DNA of 64,000 nucleotides from Nocardia vaccinii NBRC 15922 (GTDB taxonomy: Bacteria; Actinomycetota; Actinomycetes; Mycobacteriales; Mycobacteriaceae): positions 1-64,000 of the forward strand of contig NZ_BDCC01000060.1 of NCBI RefSeq assembly GCF_001613305.1, written 5' to 3'. The first letter of the stretch is position 1. Every line of letters begins with the position of its first letter. Shown here piece after piece: positions 33,376-42,181 of this stretch. The notes under the pieces were generated by a model, which worked only from the letters and a program-made list of their open reading frames with translations, made no database searches and was not told the DNA's origin. Made by a program: the position numbers and the translations under genes.

Positions 33376-33428
33376 GTAGACAGATAGACGATTCTGTCTA
33401 CGGTAGACAGAATCTCAGAACTGTCTAC
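33376..33428. promoter_or_regulatory. Multiple GTAGACAG operator half-sites
   Basis: Four half-sites alternate in direction: GTAGACAGA (33376-33384), TCTGTCTAC (33393-33401), GTAGACAGAAT (33403-33413), CTGTCTAC (33421-33428). The central pair forms a perfect 11-1-11 palindrome, ATTCTGTCTAC-G-GTAGACAGAAT. The array fills the region between the monooxygenase and TetR start codons and covers both promoters. Confidence 0.8.
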
Positions 33429-33436
33429 GCTTTGCT

Positions 33437-34108
33437 ATGGTTTTCGCGGAACCAGTGGCGATCCGCCCTCGGCGGACCTTCGAGGCGGAAGCGGGGCGCG
33501 TGACCGAGGCACCGACGACACAGGTGATGGACCGGTTACTCGACGCGGCCCAGACACTGTTGGCGCGCAAGGGAATTCGCGCTACCACCGTCAGCGAGGT
33601 GGCCGAGGAGGCCGGGGTGTCGCGGGCGTGGCTGTACCGGCATTTCCCGGACAAGGCGACGCTGCTGGGTGCGGCGATCGTGCGGCTGAGCGATTCCTAC
33701 TGGAGTGATGCCCGCGCCGAACTGGACACCCTCGACACCTTCACCGAACAACTCGTCGCGGGCGTGCGCATCGGCCGGCACACCTACGACGAGCCGGGCG
33801 CGCTCCCCCTGCGGCTGCGCATGGCCGAACCCGAGGAGTTCGCCGCCTGCGCCGGCGCGGGCGTATCGGGCCTGGTGCCTGATCTTGCCTCGTTCTGGCT
33901 GCCCTACGTCGAGGCCGCCGCCGCCCGCGGCGAGATCCACCCCCACCACGACCTGACCGAGGTAGCCGAATGGGTCGCACGGGTATTGATCACTCTCGGC
34001 ACCATCCACGGCGAGACGATCGACGCCGACGACCCCGCCGCGGTCCTGCGCCACATGCGCCGCTTCGTCATGCCGGGTCTGCGAGCCGACCCGCTACGCG
34101 AATCCTGA
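33437..34108 (+). CDS. TetR family regulator of the monooxygenase operon
   Basis: A 223-residue TetR protein. The HTH (about 30-75) reads LLDAAQTLLARKGIRATTVS, then EVAEEAGVSRAWLYRHFPDK. ATG 33437 lies 6 bp after a -10-like TACGCT and has no ribosome binding site, so a leaderless message is possible; GTG 33500 is a later alternative. The GTAGACAG operators lie immediately upstream, so autorepression and control of the divergent monooxygenase operon are likely. The ligand may be the monooxygenase substrate. Confidence 0.87.
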   Translation: MVFAEPVAIRPRRTFEAEAGRVTEAPTTQVMDRLLDAAQTLLARKGIRATTVSEVAEEAGVSRAWLYRHFPDKATLLGAAIVRLSDSYWSDARAELDTLDTFTEQLVAGVRIGRHTYDEPGALPLRLRMAEPEEFAACAGAGVSGLVPDLASFWLPYVEAAAARGEIHPHHDLTEVAEWVARVLITLGTIHGETIDADDPAAVLRHMRRFVMPGLRADPLRES

Positions 34109-34198
34109 ACGGCCGCACGGGGGCCGGTGTTTCCGGCAATCAGCTCAGGAACCCATCCGCGCAACCGGATACGAAGCGGCACCGATCACCGTCCGTGG

Positions 34199-35260
34199 TC
34201 AGCCCAGTGCGCCCGGCACGAGATCCTGGACGGCGGCGGCGCTGCGGGCGAGCATGGTGCGGAACATGCGGTCGCCGCGTTCTGTGGGTTGGACTGCGCC
34301 GCAACCGAAGACGATGATCAGCGGGGCTTGGATCAGCGAGGCGGCGTAGTCGCGGCGGCACTGGTCCAGCGAGTAACCGGTGACGCCGTGGGCGAGCAGG
34401 GCCTCGTGGTAGTCGGCCAGGAGACCTTGTTCCGCGGCCCGCCGGTCCTCGACGGTGAGGCTGGTGGACAAGAGAAACGCTATGTCGCGCAGCGGATGTC
34501 CGGGCGTGATGGTCTGCCAGTCGATGACGGTAACAGCGTCCTCGGGGCCGAACATGATGTTGTCCACCCGCAGATCACCGTGCAGCAGGGCGAATTGTTC
34601 GATCGGGGCGACCAGCCACTTCCCCGCGGTCGCCTCGAGCCAGTCCAGGAGGGCGGATTCCGGCGCGGTGAGGCGATCGGCGAATCGGTTCCGGAAGGCC
34701 GTGGTCATCGGGGCGAGAACCGATTCCATCAAATCGCGATCCGCCTCGGTCGGCAGGGCGAGCCCGGGTTCGCGCAGCAGCGTCTCGTCACACCAGCGCG
34801 GTCCGTGCAGTGCGGCCGCCGCGACGGCGACCGCACGCGCCTGCGGCACCGTACATCCGGCGATCTGGTCACCCTGCTGCGCGGGAGCGAGATCATCCAG
34901 CAGCAAGAGGAATTCACTGCCGGACTCGGACACCACCGAGGCGTGAGCGCGAGGCACCGGCACCCGAACCGTCGTCGCGAGGTCGCGATAGAAGCGCACC
35001 TCGTTGCGAAATGCGCCGGATCCGAACTCCCGCTGCTCTTTCGGACCGGTGGCGAGTTTGGCGACCATCCGGACCGGAAGCCGGGTCTCGCCCCGGTACC
35101 CCAGGTTCAGCCGGAAGGACCCGGCCATCTGGCCCGACCCGATCGGCATGGCGGTCGCGGACTCCACGACGACGTCATGCCCCGCGTCACGCAGTAGTGC
35201 GGTGAGCCGCTCGGGGGTGAGTTCCGTCGCATCCGTGGGGATATCGTCCGGCACCGTCAT
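34199..35260 (-). CDS. Aminoglycoside phosphotransferase-like kinase
   Basis: A 353-residue protein of the APH/choline kinase-like fold. The catalytic loop LLHGDLRVDNIMF (about residue 225) and the metal-binding VIDWQTI (about 245) are present, and MVAKLATGP carries the ATP-binding lysine. Many actinobacterial members of this size are not resistance enzymes and act in lipid or secondary metabolism with acyl-CoA dehydrogenases. ATG 35260 follows GAGGAG and overlaps the LLM oxidoreductase stop by 4 bp (ATGA), so the two are coupled. Confidence 0.8.
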   Translation of the reverse strand: MTVPDDIPTDATELTPERLTALLRDAGHDVVVESATAMPIGSGQMAGSFRLNLGYRGETRLPVRMVAKLATGPKEQREFGSGAFRNEVRFYRDLATTVRVPVPRAHASVVSESGSEFLLLLDDLAPAQQGDQIAGCTVPQARAVAVAAAALHGPRWCDETLLREPGLALPTEADRDLMESVLAPMTTAFRNRFADRLTAPESALLDWLEATAGKWLVAPIEQFALLHGDLRVDNIMFGPEDAVTVIDWQTITPGHPLRDIAFLLSTSLTVEDRRAAEQGLLADYHEALLAHGVTGYSLDQCRRDYAASLIQAPLIIVFGCGAVQPTERGDRMFRTMLARSAAAVQDLVPGALG

Positions 35261-36309
35261 CGAATCTCCTCGGTATCGTCGCGATAGGCCGCGACGATCG
35301 GCTGCAATTCCCGCGGCGAGGCGCCGTGCAGGATGACGTGGTCCGCCCCGAGATCGAATTCGGCGCGAACGCGATCGGCGCAGGCGGCGGGCGACCCGGT
35401 GGCCGAGGCGGCGAGCCATTCGTCCGGAATCAGTCCGGCGATATGCTCGATCTGTTCGTCGGTGGCCTTGGCGTCGATCGCACCCGGGATCGAGCCGACC
35501 ACCGGGTCGTTCCGAAAGCGTTCCAGCACAGCGGGATCCCAGCGATTCGTCCGCACCATCAGATCGCCGTAACCCTGCAGATACGACGAGAGCCGCGCGA
35601 CGGTCTTACGCAGCCGGACCGGTTCGGGCAGATGATCGCCCACCGTCGCCAGGCAGGACCACACCCGGACATCGGCGGGATCGCGACCGGCGCGTTCGGC
35701 CGCGGTTTTCACCGTGTCGACACAGCGGCGCAGGGTCTCGGGCGTGAAGTAGGTGTGCAGGATGACGTCGTCGAACGAACGTCCGCCCAGGGCAAGGCTC
35801 TTCGGGCCGAAGGCGACCAGACCGAGCCGGATGTCCTCGTCCATGTCGGGATCGAGCACCAGAACCGGATACCGGCCCATCGGGCCCTCATGACCGACGA
35901 TGGTCTCCCCGCGCCACAATCGGCGCATCACCTGCGCCCAGTCCGCCATCTGCGCCGTGGTCACCGGCGGCACCCCGAAGGCGGCCTGCATGGGTGCGAT
36001 GCCGCGGCCGATACCGAGGGTGAACCGGCCACCGGAGAGACGATGCATCGTGGTCGCCCACGATGCGGTCACGAGTGGATGCCGGGTGTTGTGATTGGTT
36101 GCGGCCGTGGCGATCCGCATGCGTTCGGTGACCGCGCACGCCGCACCGACCAGCGAGGCGGCCTCCTTGATGTTCCACCGCTCGGAGATGAACGCGGTGC
36201 CGAACCCCATCTCCTCCCCCGCCCGCGCCTCCTCGATCAGCGCGCCGGGCCCGCTACCGCCCGCACCCGCCAGCAGGTAGTAGCCGAGTTCATCGAGCGT
36301 GCCGGCCAT
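35257..36309 (-). CDS. LLM class F420-dependent oxidoreductase
   Basis: A 350-residue TIM-barrel protein of the luciferase-like monooxygenase superfamily (TIGR03857-like). Visible marks are EEMGFGTAFISERWNIKEAA, the RIATAATNHNTRHPL strand, GRFTLGIGRGIAPMQ (about 105) and a late GADHVILHGASP. Such enzymes usually use F420 or FMN, but the substrate is unknown. ATG 36309 is chosen; TTG 36339 and GTG 36330 also lie in frame. It is the first gene of a two-gene operon with the APH-like kinase and is divergent from the gene at 36492. Confidence 0.8.
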   Translation of the reverse strand: MAGTLDELGYYLLAGAGGSGPGALIEEARAGEEMGFGTAFISERWNIKEAASLVGAACAVTERMRIATAATNHNTRHPLVTASWATTMHRLSGGRFTLGIGRGIAPMQAAFGVPPVTTAQMADWAQVMRRLWRGETIVGHEGPMGRYPVLVLDPDMDEDIRLGLVAFGPKSLALGGRSFDDVILHTYFTPETLRRCVDTVKTAAERAGRDPADVRVWSCLATVGDHLPEPVRLRKTVARLSSYLQGYGDLMVRTNRWDPAVLERFRNDPVVGSIPGAIDAKATDEQIEHIAGLIPDEWLAASATGSPAACADRVRAEFDLGADHVILHGASPRELQPIVAAYRDDTEEIR

Positions 36310-36491
36310 CTCAATCTGCCGCCCGTACACCCGCGGCAAGGCCGCCGACCTGCACGACTCCGCTACCCAGCCGTTTCATGCGGGTGACCGTAGCACAAGT
36401 CCGAACACATTTATAGACACCAGTCCAGACGATAGGCTGCCCATGCGGAAGAGAATTTCACTCGGAGAGTTATCACCACGAAGGAGGGCTC

Positions 36492-37550
36492 ATGCTCAGG
36501 GTTGTGCAGTGGGCGACCGGCGGCGTCGGCAAGGCCGCGATCGAGGCCGTGCTTCGGCACCCGGAACTCGAACTCGCCGGATGCTACGTCCATTCCGAGG
36601 ACAAGAACGGTATGGATGTCGGGGAGATCCTGGGCATCGACCCGCTCGGGGTCGCCGCGTCGAACGACATCGACGCCATCCTCGCGCTGGACGCCGATGC
36701 GGTGGTCTACTCCCCGCTGATCCCGAATTCCGAGGAGGTCACGCGAATCCTGCGCTCGGGCAAGAACATCGTGACACCGGTGGGCTGGTTCTATCCGGGA
36801 GAACGCGACGCCGCGCTCGCGCAGGCGGCCGTGGCCGCCGGAGTCACCCTGCACGGCACCGGCATCAATCCCGGCGGCACCACCGAACTGCATCCGCTGG
36901 TGCTCTCGGCGATGTCCTCGGCGGTCACCTTCGTGCGCGCGGAGGAGTTCTCCGATATGCGCACCTACAACGCCCCCGATGTGCTGCGCTGGGTGATGGG
37001 CTTCGGCGGCACCCCGGACGAGGCGTACAAGAGCCCCATGCTGGGCCTGCTGTCCGGCGGATTCACCCAATCGGTGCGCATGTGCCTGGACACCCTGGGT
37101 TTCGCCGAGGCGACGATCGGCACCTCGCACGACGTCGCCGTCGCCGCCGCGCCGATCGACTCGCCGATGGGCGTCATCGAGCCGGGAAAGGTTGCCGCCC
37201 AACGGTTCCAGTGGGATGCGACGATCGACGACCAGGTCGTGGTGCGGATCGCGGTCAACTGGCTGATGGGCGAGGAGAACCTCGAACCGGCGTGGGAGTT
37301 CGGCCCGCAGGGCGAACGCTACGAAATCGAAATCCACGGCGACCCGGACACATTCGTGGTCATCCACGGCTGGCAGCCCGCGAGCGTCGCGGAGGGACTG
37401 CGCCGCAATCCCGGCATCGTGGCCACGGCCAACCACTGCGTCAATTCGATTCCCTACGTCTGCGCCGCCGAGCCGGGCATCCGAACCTTCCTCGACTTGC
37501 CGTTGATCGCCGGACGCGCTCATCCCGATCTGGCTGCCGGGTCACGCTGA
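36492..37550 (+). CDS. Dihydrodipicolinate reductase-like NAD(P)-dependent protein
   Basis: A 352-residue protein whose N terminus RVVQWATGGVGKAAIEAVLR is a Rossmann fold, followed by DADAVVYSPL and GTGINPG. It matches actinobacterial proteins annotated as dihydrodipicolinate reductase or 2,4-diaminopentanoate dehydrogenase-like. The true DapB has a different length and catalytic motif, so a role in lysine synthesis is unlikely. These genes are commonly found with acyl-CoA and LLM genes. ATG 36492 follows GAAGGAGGG. Confidence 0.75.
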   Translation: MLRVVQWATGGVGKAAIEAVLRHPELELAGCYVHSEDKNGMDVGEILGIDPLGVAASNDIDAILALDADAVVYSPLIPNSEEVTRILRSGKNIVTPVGWFYPGERDAALAQAAVAAGVTLHGTGINPGGTTELHPLVLSAMSSAVTFVRAEEFSDMRTYNAPDVLRWVMGFGGTPDEAYKSPMLGLLSGGFTQSVRMCLDTLGFAEATIGTSHDVAVAAAPIDSPMGVIEPGKVAAQRFQWDATIDDQVVVRIAVNWLMGEENLEPAWEFGPQGERYEIEIHGDPDTFVVIHGWQPASVAEGLRRNPGIVATANHCVNSIPYVCAAEPGIRTFLDLPLIAGRAHPDLAAGSR

Positions 37551-37688
37551 GGACCGTGCCTCTTCCCGATCGGGGTAGTCGCGGCAGCCGATTGTGAACC
37601 TTCCCAACCGATCCGGCCGGACCCTGCCACCTGCCCAGGATCGGGCGAGCCACCTACGCCCGCAACGGGTCCGGGTTATCTTCGCCCG

Positions 37689-38618
37689 ATGGTGCGCAAT
37701 GTGAGACTTTCCCGCCGCGCCGCCCTGCTCTCGGGCGGCGCACTGGCCGGTGCGCTGGCGATCGGCCCGTGGGCGCGCGGGTCCGCACGGGCCGAGCAGC
37801 CGATATGTCCTCCCCGCTATCCGGGATATTCCGCACAGGACTGGGCAAAACCGTTCTCGCGCTTCATGACCGCCCACACGCTCCCGGCGCCCGATCCGGT
37901 ACGGGCGGCCTTCGCCGGACCGCCCGTCCCGGCCGCGCGCATTCCCGACTTCACCGGCCTCACCCGCGAACTCGCGCCGACGGGCTATTCGCCGATCGAG
38001 ACCGGGTACGGGCAGACCGCGACCGGGATCTCCTGGGTGGCATGCCGTACCGAGATGCCCCGGGTGACCGCCCGGATGTGGGACTGGTGGTTCGGCTGGC
38101 ACTCGAATGATTCGGCCCGATACAAGCTGTGGCACCCGGACGCGCACAGGTACGCCTCGATCGCCGTCGACAGAACCGCCGCTCCGGTATCCGATCGCAC
38201 CAGGTACGTCGGCAACATCTCCTACGTCGACGAGTACATCGGCCCGAAACTCCAGCAGCTCGCGATCCGCTTCGACGACCCGGCCCGGCACGGGTTCACT
38301 GTCCCGGACGGGCACACCGTGGTATTCGGCCGGGTCGGCAGTTCGGTCGCGCCGGTGGATCTCGGCTGGCTCGCGCACCAGGTCCGGCCGGTGCCCGGTG
38401 GCGTGGAGATGCGCAGCCGCTTCTACCTGAATCTGTACGGACTACACGCGCCCGATGCGGGACAAGCGTTGTGCGCCACCGAGCGCGGGGCCGCCGTCGA
38501 TCCCCGTGACGTGGTGCTGGGCATGGACGTGGCCCGTAATCTACTGATGCACTGCGGGCAGGAGATGCATCACCTGTCGAGGTTCCTGCCGGAGCTGTAC
38601 GAGGCGTTCGGGCGCTGA
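37689..38618 (+). CDS. Tat-exported DAPG hydrolase (PhlG)-like protein
   Basis: A 309-residue protein with a twin-arginine signal (RLSRRAALLSGGALAGALA). The mature part resembles the 2,4-diacetylphloroglucinol / phloretin hydrolase family, zinc enzymes that break carbon-carbon bonds beside an aryl ketone. Marks are WDWWFGWHSNDSARYKLWHP (about 131-150) and the C-terminal zinc motif HCGQE (His about 288, Glu about 292), the HxxxE spacing of PhlG. PhlG is normally cytoplasmic, so an exported form is unusual. It starts at ATG 37689 and converges with mftR, 8 bp away. The substrate is not known. Confidence 0.7.
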   Translation: MVRNVRLSRRAALLSGGALAGALAIGPWARGSARAEQPICPPRYPGYSAQDWAKPFSRFMTAHTLPAPDPVRAAFAGPPVPAARIPDFTGLTRELAPTGYSPIETGYGQTATGISWVACRTEMPRVTARMWDWWFGWHSNDSARYKLWHPDAHRYASIAVDRTAAPVSDRTRYVGNISYVDEYIGPKLQQLAIRFDDPARHGFTVPDGHTVVFGRVGSSVAPVDLGWLAHQVRPVPGGVEMRSRFYLNLYGLHAPDAGQALCATERGAAVDPRDVVLGMDVARNLLMHCGQEMHHLSRFLPELYEAFGR

Positions 38619-38626
38619 CCCGACGC

Positions 38627-39265
38627 CTACGCGGAATCCGCGTCGGACGGCGCGGAATCCGAATTGCCTACGCCCGCAGCAAGGTACGTCCGCAACGCCG
38701 ACAGCGTCGATGCCAGCAACGCCTCCAGCGACGACTCGGAGTCCTCGAGCCACTGCTCGTAGGCGCTCAGCGCGAGCGCCAGGGTCACCTGTCCGGCGGT
38801 GCGCGGCAACAGATCTCCCGGATCCAGCTCGAACCGCCGCGCCACGAAATTCGTGATCACCGCGCGCCACTGCTGATAGCGCAGCACCGAATGCGCTTGC
38901 AGCGCAGGCGTTGCCAGAATCAGATGCATCCGCTGCCGATGTGAGGCGACCGCGTCGGGATCGAGCCGGTTGAATTCGATGACCGCCCGCTGCACCGCCT
39001 CGTGCACCGGCACATCCTCGGGCATATCGTCCAGATGCCGCGCCAGATGTACGAGGCTGGCGTCGAACTGTCCCCACGGGATGTCGTTCTTGGACTTGTA
39101 ATAGCGGAACAGCGTCCGACGGCCGACCCCCACCGCCGCGGCGATGTCGTCCAGTGACGTCGCGTCGAAACCGCGCTCGGCGAACAGGCGGAAGGCCACC
39201 GCCTCGATCGCGCCGTGATCGGTGGCCGGGGGTCTGCCCGGTGATTTGCGCACTCGATCGCTCAC
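38627..39265 (-). CDS. mftR: Mycofactocin system TetR regulator MftR
   Basis: A 212-residue TetR regulator. The HTH (about 20-65) reads AIEAVAFRLFAERGFDATSL, then DDIAAAVGVGRRTLFRYYKS, including the GVGRRTLFRYY recognition helix typical of MftR. It is divergent from mftA with 95 bp between the start codons, the standard place for the mycofactocin regulator, which represses the mft operon and responds to acyl-CoA in mycobacteria. Identification rests on the HTH and on context. Confidence 0.88.
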   Translation of the reverse strand: MSDRVRKSPGRPPATDHGAIEAVAFRLFAERGFDATSLDDIAAAVGVGRRTLFRYYKSKNDIPWGQFDASLVHLARHLDDMPEDVPVHEAVQRAVIEFNRLDPDAVASHRQRMHLILATPALQAHSVLRYQQWRAVITNFVARRFELDPGDLLPRTAGQVTLALALSAYEQWLEDSESSLEALLASTLSALRTYLAAGVGNSDSAPSDADSA

Positions 39266-39360
39266 CCAGCGAAGTTAGCAGAATTCGTCGGCCCCCTTCC
39301 TTTATGGCCTCCGGTGCCATTATTATCCAGATCACACATTCAGCACTCCGAAGGAGAGTC

Positions 39361-39489
39361 ATGAGCGAGCACAACCGCACCGAATACGGCACAGCCGCCC
39401 AGCAGACCCAGACCGACACCCAGCTCGACCCCGCCGCGGACAGCCTCGTCGAGGACGTCTCGATCGATGGCATGTGCGGTGTCTACTGA
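39361..39489 (+). CDS. mftA: Mycofactocin precursor peptide MftA
   Basis: A 42-residue peptide starting at ATG 39361 behind AAGGAGAG. It ends IDGMCGVY, the invariant C terminus of mycofactocin precursors. The last Val-Tyr pair is decarboxylated and cyclised by MftC and then freed and processed to the redox cofactor mycofactocin; the N-terminal leader is recognised by MftB. A -10-like TATTAT is at 39321-39326. The Cys before Gly-Val-Tyr is conserved in the family. Confidence 0.95.
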   Translation: MSEHNRTEYGTAAQQTQTDTQLDPAADSLVEDVSIDGMCGVY

Positions 39490-39490
39490 G

Positions 39491-39802
39491 GTGAACGCGA
39501 ACGCCGGCGCCGAGGGGGCATTCGATGCCCGCTCGGCGTGGCAGCTGGCTCCGACGGTCTCGCTGCGCAGCGAGCCCTTCGGGGCCCTGGCCTACGACTT
39601 CCACACGCGCAAGCTGTCTTTCCTGAAGTCGGTACAGCTGGTCGGCGTCGTCGAACAGCTCGCCGAATGTCCCTCGGCGCTGTCCGCGATCGACCGCGCC
39701 GGCGTTCCGGCGAATGAGCAGCAACGATACGTGTCCGCGCTCGCCGCCCTGGCGCGCAGCAAGATGATCACCCCTCGAAAGCCGGAGGCCCGCACTCCAT
39801 GA
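39491..39802 (+). CDS. mftB: Mycofactocin peptide chaperone MftB
   Basis: A 103-residue RiPP recognition-element protein that binds the MftA leader and delivers it to MftC. The core FDARSAWQLAPTVSLRSEPFGALAYDF is the family's typical start. GTG 39491 is 2 bp after the mftA stop and places this core about nine residues from the N terminus; GTG 39479 and ATG 39467 are in frame. The 3' end overlaps mftC by 4 bp (ATGA). Confidence 0.9.
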   Translation: MNANAGAEGAFDARSAWQLAPTVSLRSEPFGALAYDFHTRKLSFLKSVQLVGVVEQLAECPSALSAIDRAGVPANEQQRYVSALAALARSKMITPRKPEARTP

Positions 39803-40989
39803 CGACTCTGCTTCCCGACCCCGCACCCGCTCCCGCTCCCGTCCCCCGGCTCATCGAGCAGTTCGAACGCGGCCTCAACGCCCCGATCTGCCTGACCTGG
39901 GAACTCACCTACGCCTGCAACCTGGCCTGCGTGCACTGCCTGTCCTCCTCGGGCCGCCGCGACCCGCGCGAGCTGAGCACCGAACAGTGCAAGGCAGTCA
40001 TCGACGAGCTGCAGCGCATGCAGGTGTTCTACGTCAACATCGGCGGCGGCGAGCCCACCGTGCGCAGCGACTTCTGGGAGTTGCTCGACTACGCCGTATC
40101 GCACGACGTCGGCGTCAAATTCTCCACCAACGGCGTGCGCCTGACCCCCGAGCGCGCCGCGAGACTCGCGGCCACCGACTACGTGGACGTGCAGATCTCG
40201 CTGGACGGCGCGACCGCGGAGGTCAACGACGCGGTCCGCGGGCCCGGATCGTTCGATATGGCCACCCGCGCACTGGCGAACCTGGCCGACGCCGGATTCC
40301 GGGACGCGAAGATCTCGGTCGTGGTGACCAGGCACAACGTCAACCAGCTGGACGAATTCCAGGCGCTGGCCGACCGTTACGGCGCGACACTGCGCCTGAC
40401 CCGGCTGCGTCCGTCCGGCCGCGGCGCGGACACCTGGGACGAATTGCATCCCACCGCCGCGGATCAGCGCGTGCTCTACGACTGGCTGATGGCCAACGGC
40501 GAATCGGTGCTCACCGGCGATTCGTTCTTCCACCTGGCCGCCTTCGGCGAATCGCTGCCGGGGCTGAACCTGTGTGGCGCCGGGCGAGTGGTGTGCCTTA
40601 TCGATCCGGTCGGGGACGTGTACGCCTGCCCGTTCGCGATCCACGACACGTTCAAGGCGGGCAATCTGCTCACCGACGGCGGATTCGCCAGTGTCTGGCG
40701 GGAATCCGCGCTGTTCACCGAACTGCGCAAGCCCACCGGCGGCGGCGCCTGCGCCTCCTGCGATTTCTACGATGCCTGCCGCGGCGGCTGTATGGCGGCC
40801 AAGTTCTTCACCGGTCTGCCGCTGGACGGCCCGGATCCCGAATGCGTGCAGGGATACGGTGAATCGCTGCTGGCCGACCGCACCCCGGGCGAGACGCCCA
40901 AGCCCTCGCAGGACCACTCCCGAACCGGCACGAAGCGGGCGGTATCCCTCGGTATGCCACGCCGCGCCTGCTCCGAAAGCCCTGTCTAG
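39799..40989 (+). CDS. mftC: Mycofactocin radical SAM maturase MftC
   Basis: A 396-residue radical SAM/SPASM enzyme. The iron-sulfur motif CxxxCxxC is at Cys40-Cys44-Cys47 (YACNLACVHC), followed by IGGGEPT. The SPASM region is CASCDFYDACRGGC (about 318-331). MftC oxidatively decarboxylates the C-terminal tyrosine of MftA and then forms a C-C bond to the neighbouring valine. It is slightly longer at the C terminus than the core family, with a polar tail after GYGESLLADRTPG. Confidence 0.95.
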   Translation: MTTLLPDPAPAPAPVPRLIEQFERGLNAPICLTWELTYACNLACVHCLSSSGRRDPRELSTEQCKAVIDELQRMQVFYVNIGGGEPTVRSDFWELLDYAVSHDVGVKFSTNGVRLTPERAARLAATDYVDVQISLDGATAEVNDAVRGPGSFDMATRALANLADAGFRDAKISVVVTRHNVNQLDEFQALADRYGATLRLTRLRPSGRGADTWDELHPTAADQRVLYDWLMANGESVLTGDSFFHLAAFGESLPGLNLCGAGRVVCLIDPVGDVYACPFAIHDTFKAGNLLTDGGFASVWRESALFTELRKPTGGGACASCDFYDACRGGCMAAKFFTGLPLDGPDPECVQGYGESLLADRTPGETPKPSQDHSRTGTKRAVSLGMPRRACSESPV

Positions 40990-41003
40990 ACAAGGAATCC
41001 CGA

Positions 41004-42179
41004 ATGTCCCGCAATGCCTGGTTCGAGACCGTGGCCGAAGCACAGCGCCGCGCTCGCAAACGTCTGCCGAAATCCGTGTACAGCGCGCTGCTGGCCGGTT
41101 CCGAGGCCGGCGTGTCCTATGACGACAACACCGCCGCGTTCCGCGAACTCGGATTCGCACCACACGTGGCGGGGCTGTCGGACACCCGTGAGCTGTCCAC
41201 GACCGTTCTGGGACAAGATATTTCGCTGCCGGTGATCATCTCTCCCACCGGTGTGCAGGCCGTGCACCCCGACGGCGAGGTCGCCGTGGCCCGCGCGGCC
41301 GCCGCCCGCGGCACCGCCATGGGACTGAGTTCGTTTGCCAGCAAACCACTTTCGGACGTGCTCGAGGCGAATCCGGCGACGTTCTTCCAGTCGTATTGGA
41401 TGGGCGATCGCGACACCATGTCCCGCCGCCTGCACGAGGCCCGCGACGCCGGGGCGAAGGGTCTGATCGCGACGCTGGACTGGTCGTTCTCCAACGGCCG
41501 GGACTGGGGTTCGCCCACCATCCCCGAGAAGCTCGACTTCAAGGCGATGCGCCAGAACGCGCTGAGCGTCCTGGCCCGGCCGCGCTGGGCCTACGAATTC
41601 GCCAAGGCCCGAACGATTCCCGATCTGACCACGCCGAATCTCGCCGCGCCCGGCGAGAAGCCGCCGACCTTCTTCGGCGCGTACTACGAGTGGATGCAGA
41701 CCCCGCTGGCCACCTGGGACGATATCGCCTGGATGCGCAAGGAGTGGGACGGCCCGTTCATGCTCAAGGGGATCTGCCGTGTCGACGACGCACGGCGCGC
41801 CGTCGACGCCGGAGTCACCGCGATCTCCGTGTCCAACCACGGCGGCAACAACCTGGACAGCACTCCGGCCCCGATCCGGTGCCTCCCGGCGATCTCCGGC
41901 GCGGTCGGCGATCAGGTCGAGATCGTCCTGGACGGCGGAATCCGGCGCGGCAGCGATGTGGTCAAGGCCGTCGCCCTGGGTGCGCGGGCGGTCATGATCG
42001 GGCGCGCGTACCTGTGGGGTCTGGCCGCCAACGGGCAGGCCGGTGTGGAGAACGTCCTGGACATCCTGCGGGGCGGAATCGATTCCGCGCTGCTGGGCCT
42101 GGGCAAATCCTCCATCCACGAGCTCACCCCCGAGGACGTCATCGTGCAGCCGGGATTCACCCGGACGCTCGGCGGCTGA
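41004..42179 (+). CDS. mftD: Mycofactocin biosynthesis FMN-dependent deaminase MftD
   Basis: A 391-residue FMN enzyme of the lactate/hydroxyacid dehydrogenase family. Visible parts are the N-terminal PKSVYSALLAGSEAGVSYDD, LPVIISPTGVQAVHPDGEVA, and the FMN-binding GITAISVSNHGGNNLD-type segment followed by LDGGIRRGSDVVKAVALGARAVMIGRAYLWG. MftD oxidatively deaminates the AHDP intermediate to pre-mycofactocin. It begins 14 bp after mftC. The family identity is clear from context and length. Confidence 0.93.
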   Translation: MSRNAWFETVAEAQRRARKRLPKSVYSALLAGSEAGVSYDDNTAAFRELGFAPHVAGLSDTRELSTTVLGQDISLPVIISPTGVQAVHPDGEVAVARAAAARGTAMGLSSFASKPLSDVLEANPATFFQSYWMGDRDTMSRRLHEARDAGAKGLIATLDWSFSNGRDWGSPTIPEKLDFKAMRQNALSVLARPRWAYEFAKARTIPDLTTPNLAAPGEKPPTFFGAYYEWMQTPLATWDDIAWMRKEWDGPFMLKGICRVDDARRAVDAGVTAISVSNHGGNNLDSTPAPIRCLPAISGAVGDQVEIVLDGGIRRGSDVVKAVALGARAVMIGRAYLWGLAANGQAGVENVLDILRGGIDSALLGLGKSSIHELTPEDVIVQPGFTRTLGG

Positions 42180-42181
42180 GG

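Noticed and set aside
34127..35197. A 356-codon + strand frame opposite the APH-like kinase.
   Set aside because: It is the mirror of a gene with clear kinase motifs; Gly/Arg/Gln-rich shadow composition.
34199..35260. Antibiotic resistance by the aminoglycoside phosphotransferase-like gene.
   Set aside because: The fold is broad, and coupling to an LLM oxidoreductase points to metabolism; no resistance-specific sequence is seen.
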